From Paenibacillus lautus NBRC 15380 (GTDB lineage: Bacteria; Bacillota; Bacilli; Paenibacillales; Paenibacillaceae): a stretch of DNA of 64,000 nucleotides. Position numbers and translations under genes: made by a program. Under the pieces are notes generated by a model that worked only from the letters and a program-made list of their open reading frames with translations, was not told the DNA's origin and did no database searches. The DNA lies in assembly GCF_004000945.1 (NCBI RefSeq), contig NZ_BIMF01000006.1, positions 62,001-126,000 on the forward strand, given 5' to 3'. Shown one piece after another: positions 56,221 through 64,000 of this stretch; the first letter of the stretch is position 1, and each line of letters starts with the position of its first letter.

Positions 56221-57027
56221 TTAAGCATATACACGCAGCCGATCATCGATTAGACCCAGCAGCCATGCTCTTTCTCCAGGGACATCCTCTCTCAGCCTGG
56301 CTGCCGCTACCGGCAGCATCCAGCGGTCGATCTCCTCCATCTTTGCATGAGATAATCGACGATATTCATTCAGGTATATTTTATTCCACAGGATTCGGGC
56401 CATCCGAAGCGGAATCACCATAAGGCTCGACTGTTCGAGCGGATGAAAAGGAGATTGAAACATCAGGGATGTCCTGGCGACGTCGCATAGAGGGTCACCA
56501 ATCGTGGCGTTATTCCAATCGATCGCCCGGTATCCGCTCTCCGCCACGATCACATTGTCCGGGTGGAAGTCGCCATGACAGATGGAATCCCCCTCAGGAA
56601 AAGAGTCCAGTACCTTGCATATGGCCTGCGCCTTTCCCTGCAGGATGCCGCTTGCATCAAGAATTGCATGCTCCAGCCTTTCTTTTTGCGGCGGCAGCAA
56701 GGTTGTCGTGCAGCCATGCATCGCATGTTGGAGCCGTGCCATCTCACGGGCGCACTTCGTAAGCTTGCGCGGTGACGATTGAACCTGATGCAGCATCGAC
56801 GGTCCTGTCACCCGTTCATACACCAGTCCCGTTCGTCCCTCGATATCCACCATGTCAAAGACGGCAGGGGTAGGCACGCCCGCTTCCGCAACGATGCGGC
56901 CCATCTCCGCCTCATAAGTCACCCATTCCGGGGGGTGCCCTTCATAATACAGCTTTAAAGCCTGAGACTCTCCCCATTCATACACCTCTGCGCTCCTGCC
57001 TCTTCCAATCTGTATACCCTTCTTCAA
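56221..57027 (-). CDS. Aminoglycoside phosphotransferase-like kinase
   Basis: A 268-residue small-molecule kinase with the APH motifs ICHGDFHPDNVIV (about 150-162) and IDWNNATIGDPLCDVAR. The substrate is unknown; it is unlike the mph gene and probably not a macrolide kinase. TTG 57027 with GGAGG upstream. Confidence 0.85.
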   Translation of the reverse strand: MKKGIQIGRGRSAEVYEWGESQALKLYYEGHPPEWVTYEAEMGRIVAEAGVPTPAVFDMVDIEGRTGLVYERVTGPSMLHQVQSSPRKLTKCAREMARLQHAMHGCTTTLLPPQKERLEHAILDASGILQGKAQAICKVLDSFPEGDSICHGDFHPDNVIVAESGYRAIDWNNATIGDPLCDVARTSLMFQSPFHPLEQSSLMVIPLRMARILWNKIYLNEYRRLSHAKMEEIDRWMLPVAAARLREDVPGERAWLLGLIDDRLRVYA

Positions 57028-57049
57028 AGCATTTCCTCCGCTTCCTACG

Positions 57050-57508
57050 TCAGCTGGATTTTGATTTCGAACGCATCATCAACCGCTGAATCCAGCCTGG
57101 CCTCTGAATCCGGCAGTTGTGAAATGCCGATATTTTCCATTCTCCGCTCTGTTTAATAAGCACGTTGGTATTCATCGAGAACCGACTGGTGGGCGGCTTC
57201 TTATGAAATCTTAGCTGAACTGCTCCTGTAGCGTGGGCTATCGCAAGCTCCGGGGTGAGGAAACGCAGTTCCGTTGGGGCGGGTCCCGCTACCAGCTGTG
57301 AATCGCGCAGCACCCCATTCCATAGCTCCTGGTGAACCTCATCTATCTCCTTACGGCCTTTCAAATGCTGTCCGCTAAATGTCACGTAATCCGCATCTTC
57401 CGTAAAGCATTCCGCATAAGCCCGACCGTTCCCTTCTCCCCATGCCTTGGACAGCGAAGCCAACAATGTTAGGATCGCTTGGCGATCCTCGTGCGTACCG
57501 TTCATCAT
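57050..57508 (-). CDS. SnoaL-like (DUF4440/SgcJ-EcaC) protein
   Basis: A 152-residue NTF2-fold protein: ILTLLASLSKAWGEGNGRAYAECFTEDADYVTFSGQHLKGRKEI in pieces, then a C-terminal KISAFHNCRIQ. The function is unknown; the family includes small-molecule isomerases and detoxification proteins. AAAGGAGATAAGG precedes the ATG. It follows no gene closely; a -10 TACAAT lies upstream on the minus strand near 57565. Confidence 0.82.
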   Translation of the reverse strand: MMNGTHEDRQAILTLLASLSKAWGEGNGRAYAECFTEDADYVTFSGQHLKGRKEIDEVHQELWNGVLRDSQLVAGPAPTELRFLTPELAIAHATGAVQLRFHKKPPTSRFSMNTNVLIKQSGEWKISAFHNCRIQRPGWIQRLMMRSKSKSS

Positions 57509-57733
57509 CCTTATCTCCTTTCTCGCTCTTAAGCGGGATCACTGAACCTTCTTTAAACACATTGTACGATAATCCGGCCGAATTGAATTCCCGCCACGGG
57601 ATGAAAACCGACTCGGTCTTGGGACCGAGTTGTTCCTTCAGATACGGCGCGTCAAGTTCTTTACGTAAGCAGGAGCGCAAGATATGATATCGTTATCCAC
57701 GCAGACCGAATCGTAAAGGAGGTTGCAATCGGC

Positions 57734-58561
57734 ATGATGAAGATCAGCGCTTTTGCCAAGGTCAGCGGCATTTCCATCAAAACATTGCGATATTATGATG
57801 AGCTGGGCCTATTGAAGCCAGCCCATGTTGATGAACAAAGCGGATACCGTTACTATTCCGAAGAGCAGCTTCTGACCGTTAAGCGGATTGCCGCTTATAA
57901 GGAACAGGGGTTTACCTTGGAACAGCTCAAACCTTTTTTTGAAGAGGATATAGGAACCGATGTCGTCAAGAACAAACTTGCGGATAAAATGACGGAGCTT
58001 CAGCATGCGATGCGGAGCCTCCAGCTGCAGTTGGATGAAGTGAACAGCAGGATGACGCGCTTGGAACGATCCGAAGCAGGGAATCCGGGTGGCCCCATTA
58101 TCCGGGAAGTCCCATCCCAGCGCGCCGCTTCGATTCGCGACCAAGTCCCTCGCAGCCAACTATGTCTCTTGCTTGATGAGATTACGAAATACACGACCTC
58201 CTACGGAGAAGAGGAAGCTAGGCAGCTAACCATCCTTTGGCATGACCACGGCAGCGAGAATGCCGACATCGCGGACATCGAAGTCGCAGTCCCCATAACC
58301 AGGGACATACCTGCTAATGGCCGCGTCCGTGTGGACTTCCTGCCGGAGCTGAAATCTGCCGCATCTCTTGTACATCGTTGTGATCCATGCGTCTATAGCT
58401 GCCCCGTTATACCCGAGCTCAAGGCATGGATTTCGTCCCAAGGCCTCGTTCAGTCGGAATTGGAGCCGATCCGCGAGATCTATCTCACCTCGGATAAAGA
58501 TATCTACGGCAAGAAGCGCCCTGCGGAATTGCTTATCCCCTTGCAAGGTAACGCGGAGTAA
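57734..58561 (+). CDS. MerR-family regulator with GyrI-like effector domain
   Basis: A 275-residue regulator: MerR helix (about 1-70; KVSGISIKTLRYYDELGLLKP), a coiled coil (about 75-115) and a GyrI-like drug-binding domain (about 120-270), the BmrR/BltR layout. AGGAGG lies 11 nt before ATG 57734. The SDR gene downstream has a MerR-type promoter, making it the likely target. Confidence 0.9.
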   Translation: MMKISAFAKVSGISIKTLRYYDELGLLKPAHVDEQSGYRYYSEEQLLTVKRIAAYKEQGFTLEQLKPFFEEDIGTDVVKNKLADKMTELQHAMRSLQLQLDEVNSRMTRLERSEAGNPGGPIIREVPSQRAASIRDQVPRSQLCLLLDEITKYTTSYGEEEARQLTILWHDHGSENADIADIEVAVPITRDIPANGRVRVDFLPELKSAASLVHRCDPCVYSCPVIPELKAWISSQGLVQSELEPIREIYLTSDKDIYGKKRPAELLIPLQGNAE

Positions 58562-58675
58562 CTCTTCCTTGCCGTGATAGGCTACCGAAACGAACCTCGA
58601 CCCAGTCTTCATCCGTACTTGCAGAGGCAGTAATCCGAGATCTTTTTTTGTTATTGAAAAACTCTTCCCGCCCTC

Positions 58676-58707
58676 TTGACTCTCCCCTTAACAGGAGAGT
58701 GTACAGT
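58676..58707 (+). promoter_or_regulatory. MerR-type promoter of the SDR gene
   Basis: TTGACT (58676-58681), a 20-nt spacer and TACAGT (58702-58707). The spacer holds the dyad ACTCTCC-N8-GGAGAGT (58679-58700). An overlong spacer with a dyad is the hallmark of MerR-activated promoters. Confidence 0.85.
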
Positions 58708-58739
58708 AGCGTTAAATCGAACAAGAGGAGTGGGATTTC

Positions 58740-59504
58740 ATGAAACGATTGGAAGACAAAATCGCATTGGTTACAGGCGGAAGCCGAGGAATCGGCAAAG
58801 GAATCGCGCTTCGGTTAGCGGAAGAAGGGGCTCTGGTCGTTGTGCATTACGGAACCCGCCGGGATGCTGCGGATCAGGTTGTCCAGATCATACAAGATCA
58901 GGGTGGGCGAGCTATCGCGCTAGGCGCCAAACTGGAATCGGTAGACGGTGCAAAAGGGCTGATTCATTCGCTGAAGGAGGAACTTCTTCGCGTAACGGGG
59001 GACAACCGTTTCGATATTCTGGTGAATAACGCAGGCATCGGAACCTCCAACACCTTTGAAGAGACGACCGAGGAAAGCTTCGATGAGCTGCTTGCCGTCA
59101 ATGTAAAAGCACCGTTCTTCCTGGTCCAACAGGCGCTGCCGCTCCTTCGTGACGGCGGACGCATCGTCAACATCTCCTCCGGTGTTACGCGTATCGCCTA
59201 TCCGCATATTATGGCTTACAACATAACCAAGGGTGCCATCAATACGTTCACGTTGCATCTCGCCAAGCTGCTTGGTCCACGCGGGATTACGGTGAATGCG
59301 GTTCTTCCAGGCATCGTGGATACGGATGTGAATGCTTCATGGCTGCATACGCCGGAAGGGCAGCAGCATGCCGCGGAGATGTCCGCGCTTGGCCGAATCG
59401 GTCAGCCGTCGGATATTGCGGATGTCGTAGCGTTTCTGGCATCAAGCGACGGGCGCTGGGTGACGGGACAAATGGTTGACGCAACCGGCGGCTCTCATCT
59501 GTAA
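58740..59504 (+). CDS. Short-chain dehydrogenase/reductase
   Basis: A 254-residue SDR with cofactor motif TGGSRGIGKGIA, NNAG, serine in VNISSG and catalytic YNITKG. Several active-site features match; the usual Y-x-x-x-K is intact. The substrate is unknown. Expression is probably induced through the adjacent MerR protein. Confidence 0.92.
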   Translation: MKRLEDKIALVTGGSRGIGKGIALRLAEEGALVVVHYGTRRDAADQVVQIIQDQGGRAIALGAKLESVDGAKGLIHSLKEELLRVTGDNRFDILVNNAGIGTSNTFEETTEESFDELLAVNVKAPFFLVQQALPLLRDGGRIVNISSGVTRIAYPHIMAYNITKGAINTFTLHLAKLLGPRGITVNAVLPGIVDTDVNASWLHTPEGQQHAAEMSALGRIGQPSDIADVVAFLASSDGRWVTGQMVDATGGSHL

Positions 59505-59515
59505 CTATAAGAACA

Positions 59516-59619
59516 ACGTCAATCGACGTACTCTCAAAGAAGACAGACCGCGTTTAGCGGTAGTTTTCTTGCGATATCAGGCAGCAGATCCTCCGAAGTT
59601 TATACTTTCTGATATCTTA
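59516..59619 (+). repeat. Intergenic repeat element, copy C
   Basis: Matches copy B along its length (ATCGAcGT, AGAAGACAGACcGC, TTTAG, AGTTTTCTTGCG) and copy A in the stem (GATATCAG with CTGATATC around GAAGTttaTACTTT). It lies 7 nt from a terminator hairpin. Confidence 0.75.
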
Positions 59620-59625
59620 AAAAGA

Positions 59626-59671
59626 GGCGATCCTTGCCTGGCATCAACGCCAAGCAAGGATCGCCCTTTTT
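59626..59671. terminator. Terminator between the SDR and sigma-fusion genes
   Basis: GGCGATCCTTGC and GCAAGGATCGCC form a perfect 12-bp stem, followed on the plus strand by CTTTTTC and preceded by AAAAAGA, so it can serve both directions. Confidence 0.9.
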
Positions 59672-59685
59672 CTTGTTTCAGTTGT

Positions 59686-61266
59686 TTAATCGGTTTCGGC
59701 CATCCGCACAACCGACTTCCGCTCCGGGTTCCAGCGCCATGACGGCGCCTTACCCCGCACATCCAGGCCACCCACCCATTTATCGATGGTTCCGGTGTAG
59801 GCATAGTCGGCCTTCCCGGCTAGCACCTCCCGCCCCAGACTCGTCACTTGCAGCACCCGATCTTGGAAATGGGGTACAGCCAGCTTAAAGTCGGGAAACG
59901 GTGCTGTACCATCGATAACCAGCAAGGAATCCGGCCCCTCCGTCATCTTCGCCAGGTAATACCAGAACTCCAGATCTCCCATTCCGAGTGTATGGAGCTT
60001 ATCACCTACCTTTCGGAATAACTCATAAGGCTTATGGATTCCGCCCGCTACAGCCTCTAACGTCGTCTGCTCGATGATCCCGAGTCCATGGCTCACAGAG
60101 GGCAGCCGTGCCAGATGAGCCTCGAATGCATCGCTTGCAAAAGGCAGTGCCGAGGAATCAACCTCCAGCATGCGCTGATGTTTCTCCGGCTGATCCGAGG
60201 TATAGGCTTCCCACACCATGCTGCCCAGCATAAGCTCTTCTTCTCCAATCGTGTGCCATGTGCCCGATAACGTCTCGAGCTGCTCCGTGCTAAGCTGCCC
60301 CAGCCCGCGAAAAAGCTCGATGCCTGGGTATGCGCCAATGCACAGCAGGCTAAGCCTCGTATTTCCGAGTGGCCGATCCTTAAACCAATGCAGCAAATAA
60401 GACAGCATCGTCTGGTCAAACAGATCATGCTCAAACCAGAGCACGACTTCATCATATTTTTTAAAATCCTGAAGCTTCCTCTCCTGCGACTCGCAGGTCT
60501 TTACATATTCCTTCTGCGGAATTCCCAGCGTTTGCTCCAGATACTGAGCTCTTGTGCTCCGATGATCCGGCTCGTCCATCTTCGTGAAGACCGGACCAAA
60601 CGAATAAAGCTCCCTCCACACCAGGATATCTCCTTGAACGTTCCCTTGCTTCAGCTTATCCCCTACTGAATCCCCGTTAACGATATGCAGCATACGCCTG
60701 CCTCCCTCATACAGATCGGTGAACACCGATACAAAGTCGGCTACATGAAGCGTGTTCTTCAGCTTCCGCCGGGCATCAAAGAGTCTCTTCTTCAAAGCCG
60801 GCAAGGATATATCCAAATATTGCGAGATCTCCCGCAGGCGGTAGCCTTGAAAATAATAGAGCTGGACCGCAATCCGCATGCCGGGTGGCAAATCCGCGAT
60901 CGTGGCATGCAGCTGACCGATCATCTCTCTCTTTTCCACGATCGACTCTAAGCTTCGCTGATCTCCAGCCGGCAGCTCAACCTCATGCAGCGGTAACGTC
61001 TGAAATTGCTTGCGGCGCAAGTCCCTGTAACACTGCCGCTCAACGATCACTTTGAGCCATCCGGGAAAACGCTGGGGATCCTGCAGCTTATGCAGATTCG
61101 CAAAAGCCTCCGTAAATGCCTCCTGCACGGCATCTTCCGCTAAATGGGGATCACGCAATTTATCGTAGGCCACAGCCAGCGCCATGCCGGTAAAATGCCG
61201 GACCAAGCTTTCCTGGGCCTCCGCACTGCCCCGCCGGGCTTCCTCAATCCACTGGAACACGTTCAC
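59686..61266 (-). CDS. ECF sigma factor fused to DUF1835/DUF3658 domains
   Basis: A 526-residue fusion. Residues 1-175 are a full ECF sigma: region 2 (LRDPHLAEDAVQEAFTEAFANL) and region 4 (LPPGMRIAVQLYYFQGYRLREISQYLDISLPALKKRLFDARRKL in pieces). From about 190, MLHIVNGDSVGDKLKQGNVQGDILVWRELYSFGPV opens a DUF1835 domain, and the C-terminal half is DUF3658-like with an extra segment to 526. GTG 61266 follows GGGAGG. The tail may act as a built-in regulator, like other ECF groups with C-terminal extensions. No anti-sigma gene is near. Confidence 0.87.
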   Translation of the reverse strand: MNVFQWIEEARRGSAEAQESLVRHFTGMALAVAYDKLRDPHLAEDAVQEAFTEAFANLHKLQDPQRFPGWLKVIVERQCYRDLRRKQFQTLPLHEVELPAGDQRSLESIVEKREMIGQLHATIADLPPGMRIAVQLYYFQGYRLREISQYLDISLPALKKRLFDARRKLKNTLHVADFVSVFTDLYEGGRRMLHIVNGDSVGDKLKQGNVQGDILVWRELYSFGPVFTKMDEPDHRSTRAQYLEQTLGIPQKEYVKTCESQERKLQDFKKYDEVVLWFEHDLFDQTMLSYLLHWFKDRPLGNTRLSLLCIGAYPGIELFRGLGQLSTEQLETLSGTWHTIGEEELMLGSMVWEAYTSDQPEKHQRMLEVDSSALPFASDAFEAHLARLPSVSHGLGIIEQTTLEAVAGGIHKPYELFRKVGDKLHTLGMGDLEFWYYLAKMTEGPDSLLVIDGTAPFPDFKLAVPHFQDRVLQVTSLGREVLAGKADYAYTGTIDKWVGGLDVRGKAPSWRWNPERKSVVRMAETD

Positions 61267-61332
61267 TTAAACCTCCCTTCCCGGTGTCTCTAACACTTAA
61301 GTGCCGATTCGTATAAAAAAGGTTACCTCTCT

Positions 61333-61653
61333 TCAGGAAATGACCGTCTGCACCGGATGGATAATATATCGGAAATTCTCCATTGCCTTCGCCGGCGCTT
61401 CCGAAACACGGTTCCAATGATGATAAAAAACTGGCACCGTTCCCGGCTGCAAATACTTGCCGATCATCCCCCGGTTCTCCGCTGCCACAGCCTCTTCGAC
61501 CTCCCCGGACAAATGGTTTTCTTTTATAAAAAAATAATCCGCGATCGCTGCCGCTCCGTAATGGGCTTGCCAAATATCCCCTGTTTGCCGTCTACTCTGC
61601 GACAGTATGGATAATCCGTCAACGAGAGTCGCCGTATTCTTATCTCTCATCAT
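61333..61653 (-). CDS. Small protein of unknown function
   Basis: A 106-residue protein (MMRDKNTATLVDG start) with normal codon use and GGGGAGG 4-5 nt before ATG 61653. It has segments HYGAAAIADYFFIKENHL and PVFYHHWNRVSEAPAKAMENF. No family is recognised. It ends 66 nt before the sigma-fusion gene on the same strand, so they may be co-transcribed. Confidence 0.6.
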   Translation of the reverse strand: MMRDKNTATLVDGLSILSQSRRQTGDIWQAHYGAAAIADYFFIKENHLSGEVEEAVAAENRGMIGKYLQPGTVPVFYHHWNRVSEAPAKAMENFRYIIHPVQTVIS

Positions 61654-61672
61654 GAATCCTCCCCACACCCTC

Positions 61673-61701
61673 TTGACATTCACTTAACACCTATGTAATG
61701 A
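61673..61701 (+). promoter_or_regulatory. Possible promoter of the trpS leader
   Basis: A perfect TTGACA (61673-61678), a 17-nt spacer and TAATGA (61696-61701). It is about 80 nt before the T-box; the -10 is weak. Confidence 0.4.
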
Positions 61702-61780
61702 TACTCTTCAACTCATCTTGTTCTCTCTTCAGATTCGAAAAGAGCTGCGCAGATGAATTTAAGAACAACATACCACACGG

Positions 61781-62068
61781 CGATGAGAAGAAATAGTAGC
61801 TTATCTCTCGGGGTCCAAGCGAACCGGCGAATGGTGCGAGGCCCGGTACCCCGGAATAAAGTGAATGGCTCTTCTCGCTTCAACCCGAACCTCCGGCTGT
61901 CCCGGGGCAGTAGGCCTTGACGGCGCTCCACCGTTATTTTGGGAGATATGGCAGGAATCATGGTGCATTTTCCCCATTTCCACGTCATGCTAAAGAGCGA
62001 CCGTACAGTCGAATTCGGGTGGTACCGCGGAGTTACACTTCGTCCCATAGAGGGATGAGGTGTTTTTG
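61781..62068 (+). promoter_or_regulatory. T-box riboswitch, tryptophan type
   Basis: GATGAGAAGAAATAGTAG base and specifier loop (61782 on), AGCGAACCGG...AATGGTGCGAGGCC distal loop, T-box AATTCGGGTGGTACCGCGG (62012-62030) and the terminator stem ACACTTCGTCCC with GGGATGAGGTGT followed by TTTTT. TGG at 61866-61868 lies just before TCTTCTC, which pairs with GAGAAGA at the base, so the specifier is Trp, agreeing with trpS downstream. Confidence 0.95.
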
Positions 62069-62098
62069 TGTTGTTCACAAACAATCAGGAGGTGTGTT

Positions 62099-63082
62099 AT
62101 GCAGCGATTATTGTCAGGTATCAAGCCGAGCGGAGATTTGAATATCGGCGGTTATGGTGGTGCTCTCCGTCAGTATGTGAACATGCAGCATGAGTACGAG
62201 TCCTATTTCTTCGTTCCGGATCTGCATGCGGTAACGGTCTATCAGGATCCAAAGGAGCTGCACCAGCGCACGCGGGACATTGCCGCTCTGTACATCGCGT
62301 CGGGCATCGACCCCGATAAAGCGACGATCTTTCTGCAATCCCAGGTTCCCGCACATGTAGAGCTCGGATGGTTGCTGGAGACGCAAGCGCATTTCGGGGA
62401 ATTGAAGCGTATGACCCAATTCAAGGAGAAATCGGACGGAAAAGATACCGTGAGCTCCGCGTTGTTCACGTATCCGGTCCTGATGGCTGCCGATGTGCTG
62501 CTCTATCAGGCAACGCATGTGCCTGTCGGGGACGACCAGAAGCAGCATTTGGAACTGACTCGTGATGTGGCCGAGCGCTTCAATAACCGGTATGGCCGCA
62601 CATTCACGCTTCCCGAGCCGATCATTCAGGATATTGGCTCCCGCGTCATGGGGCTTGACGATCCATCCAAGAAGATGAGCAAAAGCAACCCGAACAAAAA
62701 CAGCTGCGTCCACATGATGGATACGCCGGAGGATATCCGCAAGAAGTTCTCCAAGGCCGTTACCGACTCCGATGGCCAGGTCCGACACGACTGGGAGCAG
62801 AAGCCGGCAGTCAGCAATCTGATCGAGATTTATTCCGTATTCTCCGAGGAAGCCATCTCCGTCATAGAGAAACGGTATGAGGGGCAAGGATACGGCACGT
62901 TCAAGAAGGAATTAGCCGAGGTGGTGATCCAGAAACTTCAACCGATCCAAGAGAAGTTCCATCAAATCGTGAATTCCTCCGAGCTTGATCGCATCTTGAT
63001 GGACGGGGCAAAGCGGGCTGCCGAAACCGCCAGCACAACGCTTCTTGCCGCCAAGAAAGCGATGGGATTCGTCACGTTCTGA
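62099..63082 (+). CDS. trpS: Tryptophanyl-tRNA synthetase
   Basis: Charges tRNA-Trp. The 327-residue protein is a class I synthetase; the HIGH-like site is PSGDLNIGGYGGAL (10-23) and KMSKS is at 192-196. Compared with Bacillus TrpS the first signature is altered (NIGGYG in place of LGNYIG). ATG 62099 has AGGAGGTG upstream. It is controlled by the T-box that ends 30 nt before the start; the T-box could mark this as the regulated or only copy. Confidence 0.96.
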   Translation: MQRLLSGIKPSGDLNIGGYGGALRQYVNMQHEYESYFFVPDLHAVTVYQDPKELHQRTRDIAALYIASGIDPDKATIFLQSQVPAHVELGWLLETQAHFGELKRMTQFKEKSDGKDTVSSALFTYPVLMAADVLLYQATHVPVGDDQKQHLELTRDVAERFNNRYGRTFTLPEPIIQDIGSRVMGLDDPSKKMSKSNPNKNSCVHMMDTPEDIRKKFSKAVTDSDGQVRHDWEQKPAVSNLIEIYSVFSEEAISVIEKRYEGQGYGTFKKELAEVVIQKLQPIQEKFHQIVNSSELDRILMDGAKRAAETASTTLLAAKKAMGFVTF

Positions 63083-63089
63083 AAGAACC

Positions 63090-63157
63090 GCAGGGCGTCC
63101 CCTTGATATCTTCATCCTGCTTAGGAATCAGATCAAGGGGCGCCCTGCTTATTTTTT
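63090..63157. terminator. Terminator after trpS
   Basis: GCAGGGCG and CCCCTTGAT pair with ATCAAGGGG and CGCCCTGC, followed by TTATTTTTTA. It overlaps the end of the convergent permease gene. Confidence 0.88.
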
Positions 63158-64000
63158 ATACATAACTCTGAGTATCCCGATTCCGCCCAAACTTGTAGGT
63201 AGCAACCAGCGATAAGGCCAAGGCAAAAGCCAGCAGAATCGCCACATTTAGCATAATGTCGCTTAGCTCGCCTCCTTGCTGAAGCTTGCCGAACGTATCG
63301 AGCAGCCAATACTGCGGCAGGAAATCGGCGATTCGCTGAACCGCTTCGGGCATCACGGAGATCGGGAATAAACACCCTGCCAGCAGCGAAGTTGGCATAA
63401 TCACCATCGTCTGGATTCCGTTCGCCATCATGGTGCTGTCCGAGAATGCAACAATGACCTGCGATAAACTGACCGCGACCAGAGCGAACAGCGACAGAAT
63501 CAGAAACATCTGCCATAACGGAATGCCTGGCTCGATATGAAAGAACCGGGTCAAAACAAACAAGGTGGCCGCAATCTGAATCATCATCAGAACGATGTTC
63601 ACGATGGCATTCGAGAAGACGTAGCTGCGGGCCGTAATAGGTGACGATAATAGCCTATAGTACGTACGATTCTCGCGATCCCGGATCGTCAATGCCGATA
63701 GATTCACGGCGGAGAATAACATGAACACAACCAAGTAACCGATCGTCCGGTTGGTGACATCATGATTGGCCGATTGATCCGCAACCTTAGCCGTAGACAA
63801 ATGAAACGTTGAATTCTGGTAACCGCTGTATAGGTCGTTAAACGCGGCGGCATCGCCACCCGCTATCCTCCCCATGGATGAAATATTCTGGACGTATGCG
63901 TTCAGATATGACTTTACATACCCCGTAACCTGAGCTCCCTTAATCGATTCGATCCGAACCGGCTTGGGTGTCCCTAGCATTGCGCCTCGCGTAAACCCCT
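63156..64000 (-). CDS. ABC-2 type permease (partial, N-terminus beyond window)
   Basis: The frame is open to the window edge, so an N-terminal part is missing; 281 codons are visible. It has six hydrophobic segments, the ABC-2 core IRDRENRTYYRLLSSPITARSYVFSN and the loop VMPEAVQRIADFLPQYWLLDTF. It is probably the exporter permease of a drug or lipid ABC system; the ATPase is expected upstream, outside the window. Confidence 0.87.
   Translation of the reverse strand, partial: GFTRGAMLGTPKPVRIESIKGAQVTGYVKSYLNAYVQNISSMGRIAGGDAAAFNDLYSGYQNSTFHLSTAKVADQSANHDVTNRTIGYLVVFMLFSAVNLSALTIRDRENRTYYRLLSSPITARSYVFSNAIVNIVLMMIQIAATLFVLTRFFHIEPGIPLWQMFLILSLFALVAVSLSQVIVAFSDSTMMANGIQTMVIMPTSLLAGCLFPISVMPEAVQRIADFLPQYWLLDTFGKLQQGGELSDIMLNVAILLAFALALSLVATYKFGRNRDTQSYV

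Noticed and set aside
57375..57680. 101-codon minus-strand frame
   Set aside because: It overlaps the start of the SnoaL-like gene in another frame and has no ribosome site or recognisable domain. Kept only as a note in the findings.
1..64000. CRISPR arrays, tRNA or rRNA genes, prophage, transposases
   Set aside because: No regular direct-repeat arrays, cloverleaf or rRNA-like blocks, integrase or transposase frames were seen on either strand.

Overview
The window looks like chromosome of a spore-forming Bacillota bacterium, most likely Paenibacillus. The reasons are a GC content near the middle of the range, GGAGG-type ribosome binding sites with frequent GTG and TTG starts, two T-box leaders, a gerA-gerB-gerC germinant-receptor operon, and an aldouronate-utilisation cluster arranged as in xylan-degrading Paenibacillus. 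No rRNA, tRNA, prophage, transposase or CRISPR array was seen.

Layout. 1-14.3 kb is a glucuronoxylan module. On the minus strand lie a YesM/YesN two-component system, an LplA-LplB-YtcP oligosaccharide importer, an intracellular GH10 xylanase and a GH67 alpha-glucuronidase (cut by the window edge). Next come uxaC and a divergent uxuR-uxuA-uxuB group, which take glucuronate to 2-keto-3-deoxygluconate. The divergent control region between uxaC and uxuR holds a perfect 34-bp palindrome. 14.3-16.6 kb holds an ECF41-type sigma factor overlapping its oxidoreductase partner, with a textbook ECF41 promoter upstream. 16.7-20.1 kb is a GH4 glycosidase, sugar kinase and AraC group. 20.3-24.3 kb has ilvE, a divergent LysR gene and two GNAT acetyltransferases, one of them behind a T-box with an apparent isoleucine specifier. 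24.5-29 kb has a macrolide phosphotransferase with a long attenuator-like leader encoding a 12-residue peptide with an RLR motif, small proteins of unknown function, and an rlmN-type gene overlapped by an 8-residue upstream ORF.

29-35 kb has a TetR-controlled flavin monooxygenase and a phosphoesterase/DeoR/EamA locus. 35-40 kb has an isochorismatase-like hydrolase, a MarR gene, and a GntR-LacI regulator with a GH92 alpha-mannosidase. 40-44.4 kb is the germination operon. 46-52 kb is a Bce-type antimicrobial-peptide sensing and detoxification module, split by a 281-bp MITE-like element and followed by membrane proteins. 52.8-59.5 kb has a MocR/MFS pair, a DJ-1 family gene with an in-frame TAG near its end, an APH-like kinase, a SnoaL-like protein and a MerR/SDR pair. 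59.7-64 kb has an ECF sigma-DUF1835 fusion, a small unknown gene, a tryptophan T-box with trpS, and a partial ABC-2 permease.

Of most interest: the putative macrolide-sensing leader of the mph gene, the similar uORF on rlmN, an intergenic repeat family with three copies and a conserved stem next to terminators, the T-box on a GNAT gene, and the sigma-factor fusion.
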